From the NCBI RefSeq assembly GCF_020092905.1, contig NZ_JAGSGB010000001.1:434001-498000 (forward strand): a stretch of 64,000 nt of DNA. The letters are read 5' to 3'. A program made the translations under genes and the position numbers. Positions 1 through 8,124 of this stretch are shown in pieces. The DNA is from Pacificimonas aurantium (GTDB lineage Bacteria; Pseudomonadota; Alphaproteobacteria; Sphingomonadales; Sphingomonadaceae). The notes below the pieces were generated by a model, which searched no databases, was not told the DNA's origin, and saw only the letters and a list, made by a program, of their open reading frames with translations. Positions within the stretch are counted from its first letter, which is position 1. The number at the start of each line of letters is the position of its first letter.

Positions 1-558
1 CCCTGCCCAGGCCAGTCGCAGCGGATCCGACGGACGGCGGGGTTGGCCGAGTGCAGGACGTGGCTCCTCCACGGTCCACATCGGAACAACTCTGACATTG
101 CCGGCGCCCTTCCTGCGAACATGCTGGAGGTAATCCTCGCTGTTCACCAGGACTAGGTCCGACAGCGCATATGCGGCATTCTCGAGCTTCGAAAGGCACC
201 AGGAAAGCAGCCGGTGCCGGCTCGCCCACCCCAAACTCTCAGGGTAGATATCCCAGATCACCAGAATGATCGGCCGGCCTGTCAGCTTGGCCGCCAGGAG
301 GGTGGGCAATGAAAACGCCGCGGCGCTGTGGCTCAAGACCATGGCGTGCCGAAAGAGTGCGGCCACATTGCCAATTTCGCTCCTTAGGGCGGAGACAAGT
401 TTGGCAACTCTGCCAGACGGCAGACCGCGCGGCCTGACTTCGTAAGGCATGACGCGGCCGATATAGGTGCCCAAAGCCAATAACAGCTGTGTGGTCGTCT
501 GGTTCGCACCACCATTGCTGAGGACAAGCAGGGACGACGCTTTCGCCTGACAGGCCAC
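1..558 (-). CDS. Glycosyltransferase family 4, N-terminal part (cut by window edge)
   Basis: The visible 186 codons read as the N-terminal domain of a GT4 (GT-B fold) glycosyltransferase. After a hydrophobic strand (LLVLSN) comes the motif IWDIYPES, typical of WbuB-like transferases, and then a stretch around LVLVNSEDYL that matches the usual cytoplasmic Rossmann fold. The C-terminal donor-binding domain lies outside the window. The start is GTG at 558-556. The frame is closed just upstream by the TAA that also ends the aminotransferase gene, so no earlier start is possible. It is the last visible gene of the polysaccharide operon and probably adds one sugar to the lipid-linked repeat unit. 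The donor and acceptor sugars cannot be told. Confidence 0.75.
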   Translation of the reverse strand, partial: MACQAKASSLLVLSNGGANQTTTQLLLALGTYIGRVMPYEVRPRGLPSGRVAKLVSALRSEIGNVAALFRHAMVLSHSAAAFSLPTLLAAKLTGRPIILVIWDIYPESLGWASRHRLLSWCLSKLENAAYALSDLVLVNSEDYLQHVRRKGAGNVRVVPMWTVEEPRPALGQPRRPSDPLRLAWAG

Positions 559-564
559 CCCAGC

Positions 565-1695
565 TTAGCCCTCCAAGGCCGCGCGCACGACAGAAATCAC
601 TTCGTCCTGTTCGGCGTCGGTCATGTCGCTGGAAGACGGCAGGCAGAGACCGTTGGCGAACAGGCTCTCGTCGAAGCCGCGTCCGACATAGCGGCTACCC
701 TCGAACAGCGGCTGCATATGCATCGGCTTCCACAGCGGACGAGACTCGATTTCATGATCGAGCAAGGCAAGCCGGATGTCCTCGCGGCTGACGCCGGCCT
801 CGGCGGGGTCGATCTGCATGGCGGTGAGCCAGCGGGTGGCCTTCGACCAGGACGGTTCGGGCATAAAGGCAATGCCCGGCATACCGCCCAGCGCCGCCTC
901 GTAAGTCGCGAAGATCTCCCGCCGGCGCGCAGCCCGCGCGTCGAGCACTTCCAACTGGCCAAGCCCGATCGCCGCGGGGATATTCCCCATGCGGTAATTG
1001 AAGCCGTAGACCGAATGCTCATAGTGCGGTGCCGGGTCGCGCGCCTGGGTCGACAGGAAGCGCGCTCTGTCGATGAAGTGCCGATCCCTCGAGACGAGCA
1101 TGCCGCCGCCGCCGGTGGTGATGATCTTGTTGCCGTTGAAAGACAGGATGGACATCGTTCCCCCCGTCCCGGCCTTCCGCCCTCGACCGAACTCGGCGCC
1201 GGCCGATTCCGCACTGTCGACGATCAACGGAACGCCGTACTCGGCCGCCAGCGCCTCCAACCGGTCCAAATGGCAGCTCTGACCATACAGGTCGGTAGGC
1301 ACAATCGCTGCCGGAAGGTCGCCGGTCTTCGCGGCGGCCTTCAATTCGGCCTCGACGAGGTCCGGACAGAGGGTCCAGCTTCCTGGGTCGAGGTCGAAGA
1401 AAACCGGCTCCGCGCGCTCATAGAGAATGGGGAAACAGCCCCCCGCGAACGTCATGGAGGAGACCCAGACCTTCGCTCCGGGCGAGAGATCGAGCATATG
1501 CAGCGCGAGATGCAGGGCGGCGGACCCGCTGGAAAGCCCCAGGCAGTCAACGCCTTCGCCCAGATACTCTGCGAACCGCTCCTCGAACTCCTGGAGCTGC
1601 GGCCCGAGAGGCGCGATGAAGTTGCTATCGAACGCAGCATCCACATAGCTACGTTCAGCACCGCCCATATGCGGCCGCGAGAGCCAGATACGCAT
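565..1695 (-). CDS. DegT/DnrJ/EryC1/StrS-family sugar aminotransferase (PglE/EpsN-like)
   Basis: A 376-residue PLP-dependent aminotransferase of the family that converts 4-keto (or 3-keto) nucleotide sugars to amino sugars. Visible marks are the SSGSAALHLAL phosphate-binding region near residue 56, VDSAE with the PLP-ring aspartate at about residue 160, and SFNGNK with the Schiff-base lysine at about 190 followed by a glycine run (TTGGGG), as in PglE/EpsN-type enzymes. Its ATG overlaps the sulfotransferase TGA by one base (TGATG). A CapD/PglF-type 4,6-dehydratase is encoded at 8125-10104, so the two could make a UDP-4-amino-4,6-dideoxy sugar together. That pairing is inferred; the family call is firm. 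Confidence 0.88.
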   Translation of the reverse strand: MRIWLSRPHMGGAERSYVDAAFDSNFIAPLGPQLQEFEERFAEYLGEGVDCLGLSSGSAALHLALHMLDLSPGAKVWVSSMTFAGGCFPILYERAEPVFFDLDPGSWTLCPDLVEAELKAAAKTGDLPAAIVPTDLYGQSCHLDRLEALAAEYGVPLIVDSAESAGAEFGRGRKAGTGGTMSILSFNGNKIITTGGGGMLVSRDRHFIDRARFLSTQARDPAPHYEHSVYGFNYRMGNIPAAIGLGQLEVLDARAARRREIFATYEAALGGMPGIAFMPEPSWSKATRWLTAMQIDPAEAGVSREDIRLALLDHEIESRPLWKPMHMQPLFEGSRYVGRGFDESLFANGLCLPSSSDMTDAEQDEVISVVRAALEG

Positions 1696-2600
1696 CAGGC
1701 AGGGAGGTCCTTTCCGTAGCCGAGCCGCTCGAGCGGTTCCTTCATGATAGCCATCAACTGATTGGCCTGCGCGCCGAGCGAGCGCCGCCCCCTGCCCACG
1801 GACCGGCGCGACACAGCCGCGGTCGCTTCCGAGATTGCCCGGCGATCAGTATGCTCGCCAAGGAAATCGAGGATTTTCGAGACGGCCGCATCCGGATCCT
1901 CGACGAGCGATTCGTAGCGGATGCGGACCAGCTTCTCGGGCGGCATCTCGGCAAAAGCATCAGCGCTGCGCTCAACGCACTTCGACCATTGGTGGGCGCA
2001 CAGTTCGTCGAGCGTGGCGGCGGCGGCCAGCCGGTCCATTCCCTTGAAGCGCGGCCCCCAAGAAGACAGGTGCTGCGAGCGGCCCAGCAACATAGACACA
2101 CGCGTGGCGATGAAGCGGTAAGCGTAAACGGGGAGGTCGCGCAGCGGAGTATTGCGTGCCTTCGCCCAATAATATGGCAGGCTCTCCACCTCCATTTCGC
2201 CGCGCCAGCGCTTCTGCGCCGACGCCACCACATCGACGCCGTCGCGGTAGATGAAGACATATCTGGCTTCGGGCAGAACGGCGTCCACGAACGGCACGCG
2301 AAGCGAATTGGCGCAGGTTTTCTCGACCAGATAGCGGGGCCGACCCAGGCGGCGCCAAGCCTTCCGGAATTGCTCGCGGATGAAATTCCTGACTGCCGGG
2401 CGGGCCTCGGTCGGCCCGAATTCATCATGCGCAACGGACAGGTTCCCATGCCGCCAAATGGGATTGATCTCGTCGCAGTCCCACGTGGCGAAGCCATCGA
2501 GACGGCACAGTGTGTCCCGGAGGATGTTCGTTCCCGAACGGCCCGCCCCGATAATGATCAGCGGGACGAAGGAAAACGCGTCCGCATTCTCAGCGGCCAC
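1695..2600 (-). CDS. Sulfotransferase-domain protein
   Basis: A 301-residue protein with a 5'-phosphosulfate-binding loop right at the N-terminus (IIGAGRSGTNIL, residues 16-27) and a C-terminal RYESLVEDP segment common in bacterial sulfotransferases that use PAPS. The start is GTG at 2600-2598, overlapping the 3' end of the O-antigen ligase gene by 11 nt; the P-loop is so close to the N-terminus that a later start is unlikely. It sits inside the polysaccharide operon, so sulfation of the exported polymer or of a lipid carrier is the natural inference. The acceptor is unknown, and such domains also occur in proteins without a proven sulfotransferase role. Confidence 0.78.
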   Translation of the reverse strand: MAAENADAFSFVPLIIIGAGRSGTNILRDTLCRLDGFATWDCDEINPIWRHGNLSVAHDEFGPTEARPAVRNFIREQFRKAWRRLGRPRYLVEKTCANSLRVPFVDAVLPEARYVFIYRDGVDVVASAQKRWRGEMEVESLPYYWAKARNTPLRDLPVYAYRFIATRVSMLLGRSQHLSSWGPRFKGMDRLAAAATLDELCAHQWSKCVERSADAFAEMPPEKLVRIRYESLVEDPDAAVSKILDFLGEHTDRRAISEATAAVSRRSVGRGRRSLGAQANQLMAIMKEPLERLGYGKDLPA

Positions 2601-3960
2601 GACGCAGCCTCACCGGCTTCGGCATGGCGACGAGACACAGGGCAAAGGCAAACGTCACCGACCCGATCGGCGTCCTCACGGGATATTCGAGAAGGGATGC
2701 GAGCAGCCAGACGAGGCTGAGAACGAGGCCGATGCGAAGCGTCGTAGGAGACCCGCTCGCCAAGCTGCCCGCGGCGCGCTTCAGCCACCAATAGGCCCCG
2801 GCGACGAGAACAATGACCGCACCCAGACCAGCCTCGAACAGAAACTCGAGAAGGTCGTTATGAGCCCGGTTTACATAGCTGTCGCGCAAAAGGTTCGTGG
2901 GTTCGAACATTCGGTAGACATCCTCGAACGCCCCAAGACCACCGCCCCACGGAAAAAGGCTTTTCACCATGTCCCAGACAACCGGGAGCAGGGAGAACCG
3001 GAAGTCGTCGATGGACGATTGTTCGAAAAGCCGGTCGAAAGCGGCCGTCTGCGCGCCAAAGACCAGCAGCAATCCAACAAACAGGGCGGCGCCGAGGACG
3101 ATCAGCGGACTGGCAAGTGCCCCCATCCACCCCCTCTCCGCGCGGTCGAACCGCACGATGAACGGCGTCAGGAAAATCGCTCCCGCACCGAGAAAGAGAC
3201 CCATGCGTGAGCCGCCCGCAACGATCATCAGCAGGAAAAGCACTGCCAGGAGAAGGAACATCGCCGACTGCGCGAGCGGTCGGCGGAGGCGGCGATGTTC
3301 GGCAAACAACGCAGCGAGAAAAACAAAACCGCTCGCCAAGAGAACGCTATTGTGATTCCTGCTGGCGAAGATGCCCGTGGGGTCGCCCGTGTTACTGGGA
3401 CCGTAGAGGAAAAACGGGCTGCTACGCGAGCCCAGCAGCTGCATCAGCGACAGGAACGCGCTTGCGGCGACAAGGGCGGCAAGCAGTTCGAAGATCCGAT
3501 GGAGCCGGTCGCGCGTGAGGCGAGAGAACAGCAGGATCGCGGTCAGCGGTACTGTAAGAGCATAGACCGCATTCCAAGTCCTCGCCGGGGAGAGGCTGAT
3601 GGGGCGCCAGATCTCGTCGAGACCGAGCAGCTCGAGGCCCGGCATCAATCTGTCGCGTAGCGGCAGCGCTGCCCAGAGACCTGGCGGAAGCGGGATCAAC
3701 TGGATCAGCCCGATGGCGAGAAGTCCTGCGAAAATCCCGAGCGGAACGACGTAGGGAGAGATGAAGGTCCTGTTCGTGCGGTAAATCGCCAAGCCGAGAG
3801 CAATCACGGCCGCCGGACGCAGGATCGCTAGCGTTATCGCGTCATCGCGAGAGGTCCCCCCCAGAAAGAAGACCAGGATGAGAAACCCGGCGAACAGGTA
3901 GAAGGAGACATTCGGAGAAGTCCGAAAATGATCGAGCGCAGCGGACAGCTTCCGGGCCAT
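2590..3960 (-). CDS. O-antigen ligase/polymerase family membrane protein (Wzy/WaaL type)
   Basis: A 456-residue protein with about eleven hydrophobic segments and, in the second half, a long non-cytoplasmic loop (around residues 320-400, containing DNLLRDSYVNRAHNDLLEF-like sequence) of the Wzy_C/O-antigen-ligase superfamily. The RAHNDLLE stretch fits the conserved loop histidine of these enzymes. The ATG (3960-3958) overlaps the upstream TGA by one base, which fixes the start; longer in-frame extensions read into the previous gene. It probably polymerises or ligates polysaccharide repeats at the periplasmic face. Polymerase and ligase cannot be told apart from sequence; the Wza/Wzc neighbours favour polymerase. 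Confidence 0.8.
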   Translation of the reverse strand: MARKLSAALDHFRTSPNVSFYLFAGFLILVFFLGGTSRDDAITLAILRPAAVIALGLAIYRTNRTFISPYVVPLGIFAGLLAIGLIQLIPLPPGLWAALPLRDRLMPGLELLGLDEIWRPISLSPARTWNAVYALTVPLTAILLFSRLTRDRLHRIFELLAALVAASAFLSLMQLLGSRSSPFFLYGPSNTGDPTGIFASRNHNSVLLASGFVFLAALFAEHRRLRRPLAQSAMFLLLAVLFLLMIVAGGSRMGLFLGAGAIFLTPFIVRFDRAERGWMGALASPLIVLGAALFVGLLLVFGAQTAAFDRLFEQSSIDDFRFSLLPVVWDMVKSLFPWGGGLGAFEDVYRMFEPTNLLRDSYVNRAHNDLLEFLFEAGLGAVIVLVAGAYWWLKRAAGSLASGSPTTLRIGLVLSLVWLLASLLEYPVRTPIGSVTFAFALCLVAMPKPVRLRRGR

Positions 3961-5144
3961 CAGTCCATCACCGGCTGAACATCGAGACCGGACACACGGG
4001 CGACAAGGGTCTCGCCCGGCTCGATCGAAGGAACAAGAATCCGCGCAAGTGCATATTCGCACTCGCCGCCGAGGTCGAACTCCGCCTGCGCGCGAAGCTC
4101 TCGGTCATCGCTGTCTGCAGGTTCGAGATCGCCAATCTGACGCATCGGTTCCATGCAGGTAAGGCTGAGATAGGGCAGCGGGGCGCTCGAGGTCGTCGCC
4201 CTTTCGAGCGAATAGCTGGCCGCCACGCGGGCGGCTCCGTCGGGGATCATGACCAGACGGCGCGCGACCGGACCGCCGGTGCCCGGGACGGCATCGATGG
4301 TAAACTCGCCGTTCGAGCCGGGAAACACAGCCTTCGTGCCGTCGGTCTGATAAGCCCACTCGAACGGGGCGATGGGCGCATCCGGATCTTCGCGCTTCAC
4401 CTGCTGAAGCGCTGTGCCAATCTCGACGGCAAGCGGTATTCTCTCTTCCGCGACGAGGCGGTTGATAAGCGTGAGCACTGGCCCCTGAAATACCGTAACG
4501 TCACGCTGCTCTGCAGCGCCCAGAAGACTCGCCACACCCGGCCAAGCCTCAGGAACCTGAGGGAGCACCCGCCAGAAGGTCGACGCCCATTCGGGGTCCT
4601 TGGCTAACAAATCGGCGACAAGTTCTGCCGAGGCAGGGTCGGAGAGACTTTCCGCAAGCAGTGGCAGTAGCATCGCACGGCTTGTACCGGAGGTGCGCAG
4701 CGCAAGCCGAAGCTCCTCGACGAATTGGCGGATTTCTCCCGCTTCGCCCGACTGCCTGACCGTATACAGCCGAGCGCCCAAGTCTCTTTTGGAAATGGCG
4801 AGGGTTTGTCTCATCAGAAGATCCGCGTCCTCGTCACGGTCCTCGCGCTGCGCGACCCATGCCAACGTTCGATAAGCCCGATATTCGGCTGCGTCCGACA
4901 CCAGCGCCCTTCGCGCCAGCTGTTCGACATCCTCTTTGAGGGCCGGGTTTTCCAACATAGGAACGGCGAGGTCCTGCGCGCGCTTCGCGAGCGCCTCCGG
5001 ATCGTCCGGGGAGAATAAAATTCCCTCAGCGGGATTGTTATGCGCCAAGATGTTTCCCGCCGCGTTTCGAAAGGCGAAGACCGCCAGGACAATCGTAAGG
5101 GCAGCCCCCAAAACGGCAGGCCACCAACGCCGCAACTCACTCAC
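3960..5144 (-). CDS. Uncharacterised membrane-anchored protein of the polysaccharide operon
   Basis: A 394-residue protein I cannot assign to a named family. One transmembrane segment lies at about residues 9-26 (AVLGAALTIVLAVFAF). A helical, Ala/Leu/Glu-rich region of about 200 residues follows, with the feel of degenerate tetratricopeptide-like repeats (EYRAYRTLAWVAQ, LARRAL, LLAESL). The C-terminal 130 residues look beta-rich, with two cysteines (LSLTCMEP and GGECEYA) that could pair in the periplasm. The start is GTG at 5144-5142, six bases after the kinase stop; an ORF of this length with neighbour-like codon use supports translation. Its place between the Wzc-type kinase and the Wzy-type enzyme suggests a periplasmic role in polymer assembly or export. 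Confidence 0.6.
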   Translation of the reverse strand: MSELRRWWPAVLGAALTIVLAVFAFRNAAGNILAHNNPAEGILFSPDDPEALAKRAQDLAVPMLENPALKEDVEQLARRALVSDAAEYRAYRTLAWVAQREDRDEDADLLMRQTLAISKRDLGARLYTVRQSGEAGEIRQFVEELRLALRTSGTSRAMLLPLLAESLSDPASAELVADLLAKDPEWASTFWRVLPQVPEAWPGVASLLGAAEQRDVTVFQGPVLTLINRLVAEERIPLAVEIGTALQQVKREDPDAPIAPFEWAYQTDGTKAVFPGSNGEFTIDAVPGTGGPVARRLVMIPDGAARVAASYSLERATTSSAPLPYLSLTCMEPMRQIGDLEPADSDDRELRAQAEFDLGGECEYALARILVPSIEPGETLVARVSGLDVQPVMD

Positions 5145-5150
5145 AATCGA

Positions 5151-7349
5151 TCAAACCGCTTCCGCTTCAGCGCGATCGCTTTTGCCATATTCGTGCCCAT
5201 AGCCGTAACCGTAGCCGTAGCCATAGCCGTAACCATAGGATGACATTTCGCTGTCGAAGCTTGTCAGAAGAGCGCCGAGTACACGCACATTGGCCGCGCG
5301 CAGTCGTTCAAGCGCATGCCGCACACCGCTCAGCCGGGTCTGGTTGTGCGCGACCGAGAACACAACCCCGTCGACCGCGCGCGCGATCAGCGGCGCGTCC
5401 GCCAGTCCAAGCAGCGGCGGACTGTCAATGATGACGTGATCGAACCGGGTTTTCAGCTCGGCAACCGTATCGGCGAACCTTGAGCCGGCCAGCAGTTCGC
5501 CGGAATTGGGGGGCATGGGCCCCGCCACCAGCGCCTGCAACCCGGGAAGGTGGGTAGGCTTGAGAAGGACATCGAGCGCCGCCTGCCCAACGAGAGCATT
5601 CGAAAGCCCGGCATCATTCTCGAGGTCGAGCAGCTTGTTTACCGAAGGCGACCTCATATCGCCGTCGACCAGCACCACCTTCTTCCCGGCCCTGGCGAGA
5701 AGTTCGGCCGTGGCGAGGGCGGACATACTTTTGCCTTCCGCCTCCTTGGCACTGGTAAACATCAGAGAGCCCGGCATTCCCTCAGCAGAGCTGAACGACA
5801 ATGACGTTCGCACCGAAAGATAAGCTTCGTAGATTCGCGACCGCTTGTCGCGAAGATCTTCCAGAAGTTCGGTGCGCTCGACTTTGGGGATAGCGCCGAG
5901 GATCGGCAATCCGAAGGCACGGCGCAGGTCTTCCGGGTGCTTGACGCGCTCGTCGAGCTGTTCGAGCGCCAACACGGTCGCAGCGGCGGCAAGCGCCCCC
6001 AGCGCGAGCGAGAGCAGAAGGTTGAGCGCGAGGTTCGGACTTGAGGGCTCCGAAGGGGGCAGAGCCCGGTCGATGATCGCAATGTTGTTCTGGCCGACGC
6101 CGGCGACACCGATTTCCTTGAAGCGCTGAAGCAGGCCGTCATAGAGTTGCCGATTGGTATCGACTTCCCGCTGCAGAACGTTGAACTGGATCGTGTCGCG
6201 CTGCTGGTCGATCAGACCTTCTTTCAGGCCAGCCACCTCGGCCTCGAGAGCCTGCTCCTGACTGAGCGCTTCACGATACTCCGTCTGCAGATTGCCTTGG
6301 ATGCGCGCCTCTTCCTCAGCAATGCTCTCGTCCAGTTCTTGGATCTGCGCGGCCAAGGACCTGGCGGCGGGATAACCGGGTTCGAACTGCGCCATCAGCT
6401 TGGCATATTCCGCCGCGGCCTGGGCACGCACCTCGCGCAGGCGGCCGATCGTGGTGCTCGTGATCGACTCGCGTGAGACCCCGCCCCCCTGCAAACGGCT
6501 CTCTGCCATAAGTCGCCGCGCACGCGCTTCCACCAAGGCGCGGTTCAGCGTCTCGAGATCGCTCGTCGCCAGAGTTCGCTCGGTACGGGTGTTCCCGTCG
6601 GCGCCTTCGGTCTGCTGCAGGCTGACGATTTCGTTTTCGGCGGCATAGCTGACGAGACGCCGCTCGCTGTCCTCAAGCCTCTGCCTCAGGTCCTCCAGCC
6701 GCCTGCTGAGAAACCGGCGCGCGTCGACGCTCGTCGACGCCCTGCGCTCCAGGCTCAGCGCGATGAATTCTTCCACCCACTGGTTGGCAAGCCGTGCGGA
6801 GAGGACCGGGTCGGGCGTTTCGAAAGCGACGTCCACAAGGCTCGATCCGCGCAGGGGGCGGACCGAAACCTCATCGAGAAGCGTCCTGACCGCCAGCTTG
6901 AACCGCGCATTCTGCCCGACAAGCTCCAACTCTTCGCCGGGATCTTCGGACAGACGGTCGTCGAAAGAGAACGCCGCCCCGAATTCCGGATCGGCTGCAA
7001 GGTTCAGGCTTCTCGCGACGCGCTCCGCCACAGTGCGCGCTTCTAGAAGGGCATATTGGGTCTGGTAGAATTCCAGCTCATCGGCCGTGTCGTCCTCGAT
7101 AGACTCCACATTCGCGAAGTTCTGCGCGCTGCGACTGATCTCGACCCGGGTCACACCGGTATATTGAGGTGTCGCCAGAGCCGTCGCGATCATCCCCAGC
7201 ACCAGGGCTGCGAGCAGGATCGCCAAGATAAGCCATTTGCGGCGCAGGACGACCGCCCAGACCTGCAGAACGATCGGAGGACGCCGGTCCGCATCCTCGC
7301 GCGTTTCGAAGAAGGAGGTCTCTGAGGCGTCGCTGGCAAGACTGGACAT
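5151..7349 (-). CDS. Polysaccharide co-polymerase / BY-family tyrosine autokinase (Wzc/GumC/ExoP-like)
   Basis: A 732-residue protein with the Wzc layout: Wzz domain, transmembrane segment 1 (about residues 38-60), a coiled-coil periplasmic region (about 190-400), a proline-rich segment with transmembrane helix 2 (PSEPSSPNLAL, about 430-460) and a cytoplasmic BY-kinase. The Walker A-like loop is SAKEAEGKS (about 533), Walker A' is VVLVDGDMRS and Walker B is HVIIDSPPLL. In the A loop a Glu-Ala pair stands where Pro-Gly is most usual. The C-terminus carries eight tyrosines, seven in an unbroken Tyr-Gly run, the site of autophosphorylation in this family. It controls chain length and export together with the Wza-like protein, whose gene ends three bases upstream. 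Confidence 0.93.
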   Translation of the reverse strand: MSSLASDASETSFFETREDADRRPPIVLQVWAVVLRRKWLILAILLAALVLGMIATALATPQYTGVTRVEISRSAQNFANVESIEDDTADELEFYQTQYALLEARTVAERVARSLNLAADPEFGAAFSFDDRLSEDPGEELELVGQNARFKLAVRTLLDEVSVRPLRGSSLVDVAFETPDPVLSARLANQWVEEFIALSLERRASTSVDARRFLSRRLEDLRQRLEDSERRLVSYAAENEIVSLQQTEGADGNTRTERTLATSDLETLNRALVEARARRLMAESRLQGGGVSRESITSTTIGRLREVRAQAAAEYAKLMAQFEPGYPAARSLAAQIQELDESIAEEEARIQGNLQTEYREALSQEQALEAEVAGLKEGLIDQQRDTIQFNVLQREVDTNRQLYDGLLQRFKEIGVAGVGQNNIAIIDRALPPSEPSSPNLALNLLLSLALGALAAAATVLALEQLDERVKHPEDLRRAFGLPILGAIPKVERTELLEDLRDKRSRIYEAYLSVRTSLSFSSAEGMPGSLMFTSAKEAEGKSMSALATAELLARAGKKVVLVDGDMRSPSVNKLLDLENDAGLSNALVGQAALDVLLKPTHLPGLQALVAGPMPPNSGELLAGSRFADTVAELKTRFDHVIIDSPPLLGLADAPLIARAVDGVVFSVAHNQTRLSGVRHALERLRAANVRVLGALLTSFDSEMSSYGYGYGYGYGYGYGHEYGKSDRAEAEAV
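5184..5237 (-). repeat. Tyr-Gly dipeptide repeat in the kinase tail
   Basis: Seven Tyr-Gly pairs in succession (5196-5237) followed by His-Glu-Tyr-Gly. The DNA is a 6-bp-period repeat whose codons alternate TAT/TAC and GGT/GGC/GGG irregularly. This is the tyrosine cluster of the BY-kinase; the number of pairs could vary by slippage without shifting the frame. Confidence 0.9.
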
Positions 7350-7352
7350 GGC

Positions 7353-8066
7353 TTACCTCAGCAGCAGGATAAGAGGTGTGGTGATGAGCGGGGATATGGA
7401 AATCAGGTCCGAGAAAGCCGCCCGTGCGAAGGAATCGCCCACCATGACGATGTCGTTGGCGTAGATTTCCGGGTCGGGATAGTTGCCGCGGCGCACGGCT
7501 TCCAGGTCATACAGGCCCGCATAACGCTGCCCGCCGACCGTGCGGAATATGATCACGTCATCGAGGTCGGAGTCCTCCGTCGTCCCGCCGGCAGTCGCCA
7601 CGGCGCGCAGCAGCGTCATTTTCCCGACGACGGGATAGACGCCCGGCGAATCCACTTCGCCGCCCACGGTGACCACCTGGCTGACCGTCTCTTCGAGATT
7701 CACCGTCACCTGCGGGTCGCGCACATAACTATCGCGCAAACGCTCTTCGAGTTCGGCGGCAAGCTGGGCAGACGTCAGCCCCGCAGCCTCGACAACCCCC
7801 GCAAGCGGAAAGGAAATCTGGCCGCTGGCATCGATCTGGACTGTCCGGTTGCTGAGCTCCTCGATGCCGAACACTCCGATCGTCAGTTCGTCGAACGGCC
7901 CGAGCAGATAGGGGCGGTTCGCCGCAACGAGATCACCCTCTTCAGGAGGGGCCAGTTCGGTCTGGCCGACATAGACAACATCCGGTGAAAGGCCCACTTC
8001 CTTCGGACCCGAGCAGGCGGAAATCAGCAGGGCCGTACCGGCAACGATCAGCGGTATAACGCGCAT
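7353..8066 (-). CDS. Polysaccharide export lipoprotein (Wza/GumB/OMA family)
   Basis: A 237-residue outer-membrane export protein. The N-terminus is a lipoprotein signal peptide with a lipobox ending at Cys18 (LLISAC). A Poly_export domain follows (YLLGPFDELTIGVFGIEEL, IDASGQISFPLAGVVEAAG), then a SLBB domain (VTVGGEVDSPGVYPVVG, TLLRAVATAGG). The length matches the short GumB-type members that lack the long C-terminal helix of E. coli Wza, although the last 20 residues are hydrophobic. It lies three bases upstream of the Wzc-type kinase gene; the two products form the trans-envelope export complex. Confidence 0.93.
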   Translation of the reverse strand: MRVIPLIVAGTALLISACSGPKEVGLSPDVVYVGQTELAPPEEGDLVAANRPYLLGPFDELTIGVFGIEELSNRTVQIDASGQISFPLAGVVEAAGLTSAQLAAELEERLRDSYVRDPQVTVNLEETVSQVVTVGGEVDSPGVYPVVGKMTLLRAVATAGGTTEDSDLDDVIIFRTVGGQRYAGLYDLEAVRRGNYPDPEIYANDIVMVGDSFARAAFSDLISISPLITTPLILLLR

Positions 8067-8124
8067 CGACTGGACACATCCTTACGTTTCCGAAGTCCCC
8101 CTATTTGCCCGTTACCGGGGCAAT

